A stretch of DNA of 64,000 nucleotides from Piscicola geometra. Taxonomy: Eukaryota > Annelida > Clitellata > Hirudinida > Piscicolidae. Location: the NCBI GenBank assembly GCA_943735955.1, contig OX030958.1, forward strand, positions 5,258,626-5,322,625. The letters run 5' to 3'. The notes under the pieces were generated by a model. It was not told the DNA's origin and ran no database searches. It worked only from the letters and a program-made list of their open reading frames with translations. Within the stretch, counting starts at the first letter, position 1. Each line of letters opens with the position of its first letter. Position numbers and translations under genes: made by a program. Shown here piece after piece: positions 1 to 12,010 of this stretch.

Positions 1-969
1 TTGGAAGTTGGCTTAGGTAACTGCATAAAACAAATGTATTTTTGCTGAATGAAAATCAAGCTTTATTAGTCGAATAAAAATAAAGATTAAAAAGTAAAGA
101 AATAACTTAGCATACTTCATAGTCTCTGAAAAGTTTTTTCAAAAAAAACACCCATCCTCCTCCAAAAAACAAAATCTGCAAAATTGAGAATTAAAAAAAA
201 AATTTCTTACAAAATATTTTAATGATTAAAATATTTTGAAAAATTTAAACTATAAGACTTATAGTCAAAAGCTTAATTGAGATATATGCTTTTAAAATAT
301 ATGTAACCATTGAGAGAAAAACTATGCACGAATCTAGAAATAGCGACATCGTTTATAAGTTTAAAAAAAAAATCAAATTACTATCACTGTGATAGTATCA
401 CAGATTGTACTATTGAATAATTTATTATGCAAATAAAAATATTTCGTTTTATGAGAAAAATTAAAATTTTCTAATTTTTTGTAGCCTTTAAATCTCTTAA
501 TAATTAAGACTTAATTCAATGAAAAAACTTATTGCATATTTTGCGAATACAGTATTCTAACTTAAGTTAATATTTATCCCCGATCGGGGTTGTTCTAACA
601 TTTAAATTTATATATACAATGTATAGTTTTTATAGGTTTTATAAATTATATTTTTCAGATAAATTGTCAAAATTGAATTAATTAAAAATTAAAAAGTATA
701 TTTACTACGTCATTATTTATATTTATATTCACGCCACTTAACAATAAATCATCTTAACACCTACAGAGGGGAAAATAAATGTATAAAGAAATATTTTACA
801 TAATTTGTTAATTGAAATATAAATTCATACTTATTTTATATTTATTGATTGAGATATCCAATGAAATTATTTGTTCTTAAATACATTTCTTGAGTTAAAA
901 AAAGTGTCATAACATTGAAAAACTACAATTACTCTAATCACTAATACTATCAACACTACATGCAAAGCA
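1..969. other. AT-rich non-coding stretch
   Basis: Homopolymer-rich A/T sequence with no reading frame that resembles a protein. I see no RNA gene or repeat here. It lies upstream of the first lamin-tail gene and may hold its promoter, but no element can be named. Confidence 0.6.
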
Positions 970-2778
970 TTGAATGTCACAAAAACATTGATTCCAAACC
1001 ACTTCTCATCAGCAATAATGTGTGAGACGGCTCCAGCAATGATGAACGTCTTGTGTTCAGCCTTAGTGAAACCATGCCTGTACAAACCTCAGACCGTTCC
1101 CATCTGTCCCTTCTCCAACTGCAGAATCTGTCAGCCTAAGCCCCACAAATGTTGTTGCATCAATAAGGTTCCTATTAAATATTCTATTTATCTTCTCGTC
1201 TATCAATTATTCTACTTTTCAATCTATTTTTACATTCATCCATCTATCTATACAACACAGTTTTAAATATCTTTCGAATATATTCATTCATTAATCAACT
1301 AACCTCTTAAAATCTCACTTTTTCGAACTCTCAACGACAGATCTGCATGCAAGGCAGCGTTCCTCCGCCATTCCCCTTCGACGGGGATCCTTGTCCCTCC
1401 ACCCCCTCCACCAAGAAGTTGAAAACTTGTGGAGCTTCGTCTTCGCCATGCCTCCAACAGACCGGCAGTTAGTGAAGATGCTAATAAATATCTTAGCGAT
1501 ACTTCTACGCAAAAAAATTCAATACTTTTTTTTTGGAAATTACACTTAATTATCACAATATTACATAATGTTTTATTTTATAAACAGAGTCATACCTTAA
1601 AATGCTTGAAGTGCATCCAGTGGGTAGATACGTTAAACTTTTCAACTCATCGTACAACAAGGTTCAAATCTATGTCGTTTATTTTTTTATTATTAAAAGT
1701 TTTTTTAAATATCAAAATTTAATTTCACATAATTTTATTATTTTGTTTTTAAGTTTATTTTATATCCGATTTAGGTAAAATAAAGTTTTTAAACCTTATA
1801 AACCTTCAGAGCATATGCATATCTGGCTGGTACCTCATCCAGTTCTACTACGGAAGTCCTCTCTCAGTCTTCAAGTTCGCAGAAGGAGCAACTATACCAG
1901 CCCAGTACAGAGTAAGAAACCCTCAACGACTTGATCTGCTTAGTACCTAACCAGCCAGACTGGTTACCAGCCTACCAAACAACCTACATCTACGCGCTAC
2001 ACCCAGGCGCTATATAAAAGCTTCAATTATTCTTATTTGTTCATGTAACAACATAGACATCAAGATCTTTCATCCCAGGTGAAAGTTTGGTCCAAGTGTT
2101 CGGATCCAGGCTGGTTGAAACTGCCGACAGACCACACTTTCCATGAGTTGTGCTTCTGGAAGGCGGGTGCAGGCGTCACTACTGCCCTCTACACGCCAGA
2201 AGGGAAAGTAAGTGGTTTTGACTAAACGTTTATTCCCGAATGATTTGAACAAGGTATTTTTTTCTTTATATATAAGGAAAAAAAATATATATTGAGTGAT
2301 TTAGCTCAATTTTGTCATTTTGGAATTTAAGTAACTTATATGATTAATTCTATTATAAATTAAAGCTTTAATTAATTTTAATAAAATATTATCAGCCTAT
2401 TACGTGGATATGTGGTCTCGAGAAGTTTGAACCAGCTGAATGCTACATCTGCGGTATTAATTTCTAATTATTATTCGAATATTTAGGTATTTCTTTTATA
2501 CAAATAACATGTATCAATGATACATTGTATCATATAGAAAACATAATTTTCAACGTTTTTAAATATTGTTCATTATTATTTCTAGTATTTAATTTAAAAC
2601 ACCTAGTTCCAAGTTTTGTAAACTATCTTACTTCAAATCATACTAAGCAACACAACGACAGATCCTACAGCGTCAGGAAACACTGCCCATGGCGGAGTCA
2701 CAGTCTGCAACTGAAAACACTGAAATGGAAAAGGATGACAGGGTTGTGCCAATAATGGGTGGTAACATAAGGAAATAA
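970..2778 (+). CDS. Lamin tail domain protein, gene 1 (5' end uncertain)
   Basis: The C-terminal half is a lamin tail (LTD) immunoglobulin-like fold. Exons 1588-1661, 1810-1911, 2079-2207, 2396-2453 and 2648-2778 join in phase. Landmarks are LEVHPVGRYVKLFNSS (first LTD strand pair), ISGWYLIQF (position of the lamin GGW motif) and VKVWSKCSDPGW (position of lamin VTIWA). The last exon gives a polar tail ending GGNIRK. A Pro/Ser-rich linker exon (1341-1467) also joins in phase. A first exon at 970-1167 (Cys-rich) is phase-compatible but unconvincing, because its opposite strand looks at least as protein-like. LTD proteins outside true lamins (LMNTD family) have no settled function; I infer a cytoskeletal or nuclear-associated role. 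It is the first of three LTD genes here. LTD identity is solid; the start is not. Confidence 0.75.
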
Positions 2779-3489
2779 GGCAATAGTTTGAAACCGTGGA
2801 AAAAGTATTCATTTAAAAAAACATTTAATTACTCAATTACGACAAAAATATCAAAATAATATTTCAAAAATCGTTAAAAAAGTATTATATAACCATCCTA
2901 AGAAATCTCTAAAAGCCAATTGATTGAAAATAAAAATCGATAAATTTTTCCTAACATTCAGTTATATAAATTATTTATTTTTTCCGCTTATGTCTTGAAA
3001 CAAAATGTTAAAAAGCTACAAAACGTGACAATATTCCCATATTATATGGCATATGCTAATATAGTGTGAAAAAATTATCTTCAGTAAAGGACTGAAAAGT
3101 CAGATTTTCTTAGGATAGTTTATCTAAATGCATTCAAATAATTTTTATTCATTTTTTAATTAAAAATAATTAAATATTTAAAATTCAGAATTTCACGTCT
3201 CAAAATCTATATGTTTTGATGATAACAACTTCACAATCCAAAAGCAAAATAATTAATCATATCTTTCACGTTTGAATACTAAAACACTGATTTTGAAAGT
3301 AACAGTAAATTTTTAAACTCCATCTAGTTACCTTAGTTTAATAAATCAGTCCTACAAATGAATCAACACTTAGAAAGATGGAATACACGAGTTAAATCAA
3401 CACCGGAGACAAATCATTAAAACACTACAGCAACAACTTAAGACACAACTACCACTCATAAAACTATTTAATCACTCAACACTTTCTCG

Positions 3490-4042
3490 ATGGCTAAGTC
3501 CAACCAGATAAACCTCAGTCTCAAACATCCTGACGACAAGGATGCCATGATACGCAGCATTTATTTCGCCATTAAATGCCTGCGTGAAGTGAGTTTTTAT
3601 TCCTTGTTTTAGTCTAAAAATTAGCTCATCTTTTCTAATAATTACAGATCACGTCTTGCTACGCTACTAGCAAACATCTTAGAGACGAACAATGCGTCGA
3701 GATACAGAAGAATATCACCGAGTATATGGAGTTTTTCCAGAAAATCAAAAGCACAATTGAACAAGAACGTTTTCATAATTTAAAAGTTTGTCTTCTTAAA
3801 AAATATGAATGATTTATTTGGAGATACTTTGAAAAGTTATAACCACTTAAAGTTTTAAATTAGAAATCATAGCACATTAATAAAAAAAATAAACTTCAAA
3901 ATATTCAAAATAATTTAATTTCACTTAAAAGTTGAAAAAGGATCTGTTTGAAGCGTCTCAGTTTTGTATTAAGTGTTCTGAAGAGGCAAACATACTAAAG
4001 CGAGCGTTAGTCTTGGAGGGGTCTAGGTTCTCTTCAGTATAA
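3490..4042 (+). CDS. Small helical protein, unrecognised
   Basis: Three exons (3490-3588, 3648-3785, 3932-4042) join in phase through good GT-AG sites into a 115-residue protein starting MAKSNQINLSLKHPDDKD. It looks mostly alpha-helical (stretches such as ITEYMEFFQKIKSTIEQE and FCIKCSEEANILKRAL), with no signal peptide or membrane segment. The stop TAA sits in GTATAA right after TCTTCA, which could itself be a splice donor, so further exons are possible. It lies between two lamin-tail genes on the same strand and could be a detached or alternative rod-like N-terminal part of one of them, though I found no phase-compatible junction. Function unknown. Confidence 0.6.
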
Positions 4043-4527
4043 TCAAACTACATGTAAACTAAATAACTACTTGGTAATTGACAGAACTATTTCCTTTATT
4101 TAAACAGAGTCTTGCTTAAACATTGGGCCAGAAACTTTAGACTTCCTCCAACGAGAGACAGTTCTGAATGTTAAAATATCACATAAATTAATTTTTTTCA
4201 GAAAAAATGAGAAGAAAAAACAAATATAATTGAAATGAGTTATATCCAATAAATATTTGATTTTCAAATTTAAAAAGACGTCAGTCATTGTTATCAAACA
4301 AAGCAACTTAATCTACAAATTAAACATCTATAATTTCTCAATTTTGTTTGTTTTTAAAGGCCATAAGACATTTAAAATTAAATGTAAGAACTTCCATACA
4401 AAATGTAAAAATGTTCTAGTTATTGCGTGAGTAAATGAGCTCCAGGTGTTTTTTCAAACAGCCTTCATGATAGCTTATAAATGAGTAGTTAAAGTTTCTT
4501 AAAACGCTCTTCAATTTATTCTGTAAA

Positions 4528-7500
4528 ATGACAAATATCAAAGAAGACAAAAACTTGGTTTTGTCGAAGCTGATAAATAAGTCTCAAATAGTTCAAAATA
4601 AAATAAATGACCTTGGAAATAAAGTAAGTTTGACGATCATTTTACTAAATTATTTTGACATATTAAACTGAAATTAGTTAAATTTTATTTTAAAGATTTT
4701 TTATATTTAATCAACATAAAGAATATTTTAAATAAAAGATAGAAGACTTGAGAATAAGAAAAAAGTTTTCTGATTCGAAAAACGTGCAAGGGAAAAAAAG
4801 AAATTTAGACAAATCTGTGAACCCGTCTATTCTTCAAGAGTTTTACAGTAAAGACGAAGTTCTTGACCTGAGAGATAAAGTTATAAACGACATTGAAAGC
4901 TACACCCAATCCCTTATGATACGATGTGAGAGGTATACAGTTTTGAACCAATTGATTTTATTACATTTCTTGCCACTTTTATCATAATTTAAAGTTTGAT
5001 AAAAATAACATAAACGGTAACAGTAAATTAATTTATATATCTAATAATATTTATTTGTTTAATAAATAAGAATAATAAAATAAATGTTGTTCATTTGTGA
5101 TTATTATATAATAATAATGACGAGCATTATTATAGTGGTGTATAACCCGAACGGGCCTCCAGGCCACTTAGGCTGCATATTTTCAGTTGCGCCTTCGGAT
5201 TACTAGGGCATTGGTTGCACTAGAACCTAGGACCTTTCATTATTGGTCAAGCCGAGAGTCGTTGCCGACTCAGCTACCCGTTCACCCTATTATATCTTTC
5301 AAATCCTTGTGTTGGAGTAGAAGGAAGAACATTTTCTAATAAATAATTGTGTTTCATTTAAGAAAGTTGTCAAAATATTTTTTGTAATTGAAGATTTTGC
5401 AAACAATTACAGAATCTTTTATTGAATATTAATAACTACTCAACATTTTCTATCGGCAGGTTGAAAAGTTTACAGTTGAAATGTTTTGAGCCTTTAGCCG
5501 TAGAGAAAAAAGTAATTCCAGAAATAAACAAATTAGATATAAAGCAAAAAACTATTCCCAAATATACTAGTCTAGTTGACGGATTAAAAAATGAAGGATC
5601 CATAATTAAAACTTTGAAAGAATCAGATTTTCGTCAAGTAGCCGAAAAATTATTAAGAGAACAAGCTCTTCGTGAAGAAAAAATAAAAAAAGATGAAGAA
5701 AACTTTGGCAATTTTAGTCTTCATTCAAATTCTGTAAATAGCGGTTCAAAGAATAGGTTGCCAAAAGTTACGTCGTTTGCTCAATCCAAACAGCCAATAA
5801 AAAATATAATAGATCAAAAAAGAGAAGAAAAAGAGAAAAACAACTTTTTAGAAAATCAAAGTGAAATTAAAATTCATGAAATAGCAGATTTGAAGATCAG
5901 TAATACAGATAAACAATTTACAACAATCCCTAAAGCGGAAAGCTCTTCAGAAACACAAGAAAAAAAATTGGTCGGTAAAAGCATGAATTTGAAAACTGAC
6001 AATCATGACCGAATAACGATTTCTCAAAATGAGACTTTTCAAGGAAATCTATGTGAGTTCACAAAAACATCCAACCCCTATTCGCCTGAAGTGAAGAATA
6101 CAATTCCTAAACAGTCAAATTCGGAAATATACACAAATTACAAATTAAAATTAGGATGGAATGATTCAAACTATAAAATCAAAAGTGAAAAGTCTACGCC
6201 AACAAAATTAATTAGTTCTACTTCGAAAAAAATAGGTGAGAACGAGAAGCCAGATGACAATAAGTTGACAACTTATCAGTTAGAACTTGTCAAACAGTCG
6301 TCAAATTATAATGAAGAAACATCAATAAATTATAGTGAAAACAAAAAGAATTGCGCAAATGACAAGGAAGTTATTTCAATAACGATGAATATCAGCAAAC
6401 TTTCTGAAAAAAAACTTTTGTCAGATAAAAAAAAATTAAAAATAGAAACCCCAAAAAATGATGAAACATTAAAATCCGATAACTCAAAAAGCGAGTATGA
6501 TTATACAAAACTGAATGAAAAAACTCAAAGAAAATGTCCCTTAGAGCCAAGTAAAAATTTTGAAAATTCCAATTATACTCAAAATCTAAAAAAAGATTCA
6601 ATAAAAAATAAAACAAATCTTGAACACATCAGCAAAGACCTAGAAACACATTCCGTTTCTCTCCCAATTTCTGATGAAAACGTTATAAAAATCAAAAAAG
6701 AAAAGACTGATTCAGAAAAAGAAGGCGCAAAAAGCACAAATTCTTCTAGAGAATGTTCGCCCCTTCTTCCTGTAAAAAAATATAGTTTGAAATCTAAAAA
6801 ACAAAAAAATCAATTAAGTGAATTTCCATATAATCAAAAAATAATAGAAACGTCTATTTCTAACAATAGTGATTTGACTAAACAGGCAAAATCCGAACCT
6901 TTAAAAAAAGATTCTTTTAGCAAAAAACTTGAAAAACGCAAATTTTCATTGCCAGCTGATAATGAAATGAAAAACATTATTTCTGAAAAAGTCGAAAAAG
7001 TTAACATTTCATTAAAGTCAGAAGACAATAACCAAAAAGTAAAAAATGTTTCAAACGAATTTAAAAATACACATCAATGCACTAAAACAAACGCAAACAC
7101 AAGGTTACTCATGATTAATCAGATTGACAACTCCTGCTGTCTTTCCGAAATGAATTGTTGTTTTCTTCCCGATTTCTGCGCTACAGTCGTTGGTAAAATG
7201 CCTATTTTGTGCTGTTTTATTTTTAGTTATACGTAAAAAAAATTCAACGTAAAATATTTATTTCTAATTAGTCTGTTTTTTTCATCCTACATTTTCATTA
7301 AACATTTTTTGCAGAAGATTTGGAAGATTCTGATCCCAATCTGTAATTTTAAATTTTAATTTTTATTTACATTTTCAGTTGTTAAAAGAAAAAAAAATTT
7401 TTTTACAAATAACCTATTCCTTTTCATTTGAAATAAAAATATAATTAATTTTAAAAACTGCTCATTATATTTTGTTTTGTAACTTAAATTAATTTATACA

Positions 7501-8522
7501 AAAAATTTAAAATTTGAACCATGAAAAGAATTGTTTTGATAAATACAGTATAAAATATATCTATAATTCTACATTATAGAAACGTTACGAGAGATTTGGT
7601 TCTATCAGAACTTCACCCTCTAGGGAAATATGTAAAAATAACAAATCAGAGTCAAACAAATGTAAGATTAATATTTAACGGTTAAAAAAGTTTTTTAAGC
7701 ATTATTTAAAAAATTGATTTCAAGGCTTCTAAAATGAAACGAACTTTGTTCAAACTTCCTTTTACTTTACATACCTAACTCTATCTACCTATTTAAATTC
7801 ATAAAATCCTATTTATTCAATGCATCCATCTTTAAACCCTTCTGTAGTCTAGGAATCTAGACAGCTTCTTCATTGTTCAAACATTCGACGATGGCTGCAC
7901 TGAAAAGGAAGTGAGTCTTTATAGATTTCCTATGTGGATTCAGCTACCTCCTGGAGAAAGTCTAAAGGTGCCTCTGATATGTGTAGACCTATCACGAAAG
8001 ATTTTAATTTTTAAAATTTAACAATATTGATTTTAAAATTATTTAGTGAATATTTAAATATATTAAAAATATTTTAGTATTTCCGTAAATTTATCTAAAC
8101 TAATTTTAAGGTATGGAGTTCTTGCTTCAATCCCGAAGTAGGGAAGGTGCAGAAAGACCTGGTAGCCTACGAAGTCACCCGTTGGTGCATCATGCCTCAC
8201 ATTACCACTCGACTCTGCAACGATAACTTGCAAGTTAGAACGTTTTTATTCATTCATAGTTTGCGTGGTTCCATAAGAAGAATGTAATTTTTTATGTATT
8301 TTTCGTTTTTTTCGTTTCACGCTGCCAAAAGCCCATTTAAATAATTTTTGTGTTTGCAAAAATTTACGTTTGTTTTTATTAATTTTGTTTTCCAATATTT
8401 AAACTATACACAATTTTTTTGTTTTTTGGCAGACAATTTCATGTTTAGTGGGCTACACGATGGGACAGATTTATCAAAGCCAGAGAATGAAGTACAAAAA
8501 TCTTAAATGTTCCAACTGCTAA
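4528..8522 (+). CDS. LMNTD1: Lamin tail domain protein, gene 2 (long disordered N-terminal half)
   Basis: Eight exons join in phase: 4528-4623, 4739-4932, 5460-7192, 7315-7342, 7580-7661, 7848-7967, 8111-8233, 8433-8522, giving about 821 residues. Residues 1-100 are helical. The 1.7-kb third exon encodes a Lys/Ser/Asn/Glu-rich disordered region. The last five exons form the LTD: VLSELHPLGKYVKITNQS, FIVQTFDDG, YRFPMWIQLPPGESLKVWSS, then a basic end. The plan of a long N-terminal part plus one C-terminal LTD is that of LMNTD1-type proteins, so the symbol denotes family rather than proven orthology. An apparent stop TAA at 7344-7346 is part of the donor CT|GTAATT; splicing there restores phase with the LTD exon. 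If that intron is retained, a protein without LTD results. Intron 2 holds a SINE copy. Confidence 0.8.
5115..5290 (-). mobile_element. tRNA-derived SINE, internally shortened copy
   Basis: Read on the minus strand it begins ACGGGTAGCTGAGTCGG (box A-like), continues with GGTTCTAGTGCAACC (box B-like) and ends CGGGTTATACACCACTATAA. The head matches a plus-strand copy near 46545-46625 and the end matches 46865-46885, so these are two members of one family. The middle of the 46.5-kb copy is missing here. It sits in intron 2 of lamin-tail gene 2. Confidence 0.7.
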
Positions 8523-8733
8523 TCACGACGATTCGAAGTCTTTCAAATGAAAACATTGTCAAGTCTTTTGAATTATTCTATTTAATTCTTTCACACTTTA
8601 AACTAGAAATAATATTTCGACTTGAAGGATAATTCTTTATAGAATAACCCTTTTATTATATAGCTGATTCCAGAGAGTGTTGAGGGATTTGTCAATCGAA
8701 GATGTTAAGTTTTGATTTTAAGATTTTTGTATA
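8523..8733. other. Tail-to-tail spacer between lamin-tail genes 2 and 3
   Basis: About 210 bases between two convergent stop codons. It contains TTTATT at 8652-8657, an AATAAA poly(A) signal for the minus-strand gene. Near 8723-8733 (minus strand) a stretch resembles the YKNLK-coding end of gene 2 but lies beyond the gene 3 stop. Confidence 0.6.
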
Positions 8734-11245
8734 TTAAAAGCCAGGTACTAAACCTATCCGACAGCCTTTGATCCAAGATATAGTCTGAAATGATAAAATA
8801 AAATTTAAAATAAATATGTCTAATTTTATATTTTTCGTTTAAATTATATTTTAGAATGTCTTATAAGATATATAATTTGTTCAAAAGACTTATATAAAAT
8901 TTTATATATAAAAATTAAAACCACCTGAATGTACGAAAAGTCTAATCGAAATGCTAAAAATAAAACCTAATTTAAAATAATAAAATAGCTAAGAATCTCA
9001 TCACCTCATACCTTTATTCCTACTTATATCCCACACATCATCATCCTCATCATTCTTCCCACCATTCCACCAAACCAACCTCATCGGTAGAGTCACACAG
9101 CTTGGTGATCACATCAGGAGTAGTGGACCATCGACTGATTTCTTCAGCGACCAGATCCCTGGGACCTCTGCATAGACCAGGGTCATAGCAGCTGCTCCAC
9201 ACCTTCAAACTCTCTCCACAGGGGATTCCTATCCGCAATGGAAATCTTGTAGTTTGGAGAAAATAAGATAACTATTTTTTATTAATTTCCTGTGTTAAAT
9301 AAATTAGTTAATTAAAAAAATATTTCCCTGATCAATTTAAAATTTTGTTAAATGTATTTTAGTTGCGTATCATTATTTATCTTTAATATATTTCAAATAT
9401 TCAAAAATAGTTGACAAAATTAATTTTTTATATGGATAAATAACTCACACACCTGAAAATACTGAATTGTCCAAAGTCACATCCTTCTACAATTTGACAC
9501 AAAACATAACCTCCTACGTCTTGGATCTTGGGTTGAGAGATGAATGAGTGGTGATTGGATGAACAGATAAGCAAATGAATGATAAAATAAAAATTAATTG
9601 TGTGTTAGACAAATAAGTTTTCACCTAAATGTACGTTTGGTGGAACATCTAATTATTGATTTGTAGATTTAAAAAAGGCATGTATCTTTAAAAAAATTTA
9701 CATTTTCAAGTAAATCACACAAAAATATAATTCAATTATTATAAATGCTTTAACCGTTTGAACCTTTTTGTTTGAAGAATTAGTGATCTTGATATACTTT
9801 CCAAGCGGGTGAATGTCCGATATAAACAGATCATTTTCTCTGTTTTAATGATTTTAAAAATCAACTTGCAATTTTCAATGGTTGAAAAAAATACAATTTT
9901 TTCAAAGATTTCATCAAAAAAAGTTATGATTAAATTGTATTAACTAAAAAAGTTTACATGACTATTTTTTCAAATATCCCAATTAAGAATAAAATATGTA
10001 TAATTTGAGAAATCCTTGTTTTAAAGAATTTAGCTCACTTTAATGGTTCATTTTCTTGATCGAGGACTGAAAAATATAATAGAGTTATTTTGAAAATTGA
10101 TACCTCCTTAAATATAAATGTTAATCAATTCATCTTAAAAAATTTTATAAACTACAGAAAGTGAATTGAATTTGTTTCTGTATTGAATTATCTTCTAAAT
10201 TATACAGCACAATACAATGACGATATTATTAACTTGACGTAGACCCGAACGAGCTTCAAGACCATATAGTCACTTTTTAAACTTCATTCATTGTCTATTT
10301 TTTATTATTTCTATTTTCTTGAGAAATTTTTTCAAATAAATAAAATAATATAATAATTGAAAGAATCAACTTTAAGAAAAACCCTACAGTTAACGACGGT
10401 GTTGGGATCGCAGTAGGCTTCAAGCGAGTCCTGGTTCATGACAGGGAAGCTCGGAGGATAGAAAGACTGTGGTTGAGTTTGTTGAAGTTGTTGAAGTGGC
10501 TGTTGTTGTTGATTTTGTTGCTGGGTCGACACAAAGTTTTCATTGCACATGCAAGGGGATTCCAGTGTTTTGGAGTTTCCCTGCTCTTCTTGCAGGTCTA
10601 AGCAGAGATTTCTAAGCCTTTAAAGAGGTTGCATGTTTTTAGAATGATTACTCTAACGATAAATTAAAAGATTTATGGATTTTAAAATATTTAATATAAC
10701 TGAATAACTGAGAGACAAAAACTGTATTTAACCTGCGTTGCCGTTGTTTGAGCGTATCCATGAATGCTTCAACATCATTGATCACCCTGTATTGACACCT
10801 GGCCACTTCACCCGTCTTGTTCAAGTCTTTGATGACCATGCACTGAAACTTTTCCAGCTGGCCTAGGAATTGGTTAATCTGTTCAACAGAACTCATGCCT
10901 GAGTTGGTTATGTCCACCAGTTCACGCATCTGGAAAGCAAAGTTGAACGTTGTTGTATAAAAACTGAATGGGAAAAACTTAAATTCAATAGCAGCTTCCA
11001 ATTAAATATGTGATATTGAAAAACTTTTATTAAAAGGTTATTGAACTTATAAGGTTTTTTCATACTGCTAAATCCTATTATTGTTATTGAAGATCTTCGA
11101 ATTGCAAAAGGGAGTTAATTTGTTACCTTGTCTGTAAGACCCTGAACCTTGATCTTTATGTTGCAGAGGTTGCTCATCATTTGCATCGCCATTACCCTCT
11201 CATCCACCTCAGACCTTTGTGACTCCATCTTTTCTTGGAGATTTA
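8734..11245 (-). CDS. Lamin tail domain protein, gene 3 (coiled coil plus LTD, 5' end not found)
   Basis: Exons read on the minus strand: 11127-11245, 10733-10929, about 10390-10617, 9764-9839, 9453-9526, 9080-9245, 8734-8784. The first two encode a heptad-like helical rod (MRELVDITNSGMSSVEQ, then INQFLGQLEKF). The third ends the rod and adds a Gln-rich segment (TQQQNQQQQPLQQLQQ). The last four form the LTD: LFISDIHPLGKYIKITNSS, IQDVGGYVLCQIVEG, FPLRIGIPCGESLKVWSSC, then a short end TISWIKGC. Its closest relative in the window is gene 2, with shared intron phases and the shared ESLKVWSSC motif. One linking exon between 10390 and 9839 may be missing, because the phases there do not join. The final exon stops earlier than that of gene 2. 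The start codon lies further upstream and was not identified. Confidence 0.75.
10232..10275 (-). repeat. SINE 3' fragment
   Basis: The minus strand reads TGGTCTTGAAGCTCGTTCGG, close to TGGCCTGGAGGCCCGTTCGG of the 5.1-kb SINE copy. A short relic in an intron of lamin-tail gene 3. Confidence 0.5.
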
Positions 11246-12010
11246 CTAAGAAAGATATAGTTATGAGATTTATGATATGCGGTTCTGTGTGTTTTTACCA
11301 GGTTTATCAAGGCTTAGAATTAAGTTTAAATAAAATTGTTTTACGTTGATTTTTGTTAATAATCTATGAAATTCTTAATATGGTTTATGTTTTGTTACTA
11401 TTCATTGTTTCTGTAAAAGTTTTGGGCTTATGTTTTGAAGTTGTTATAAACATAAACAATGACGTTTGATGACTGTTAATAATGTGAAAATTATTGGTAA
11501 TATTTAATACTCTAGTGTTTCTTAAGAAAAATTTAAAGAAAATTGTATGTTCATAAAAAAAAGTTTAAACTTATATTTTATTAAATATTCTGAATATCAA
11601 AAATGAAAATATTGATATTTTAAACTTATTCATACCAAAAGAACAATCAACTGGTGAAATTTAAAAAAAGGCTAATTAAATTATTTTGGGACTAGTTTTA
11701 AGCCTAAAATGGCTTTTTTGAAAATTACTAATGAAGTATCTGTCACGCGTTTTTTCTGAGTTGTTAAATTGGTTGACTTTCAACATTTAGATCATGTATG
11801 CCAGTGTCGATTTTGTTATAAATAGAACACATTAATTCAAAATTTATTATTTCCAAGTTTTTGAATATAATTTTGGTCTCATATATTTTTCAAATATTAT
11901 ACAGTTGTTTTGAAATGCCATTAAATAATGGAAAAAATCATGTCCAAACTTTCAAATTTTGCAAATCTTCTATATACACCATCAATGAGCCGAATTCTTT
12001 ACCCCATTAG

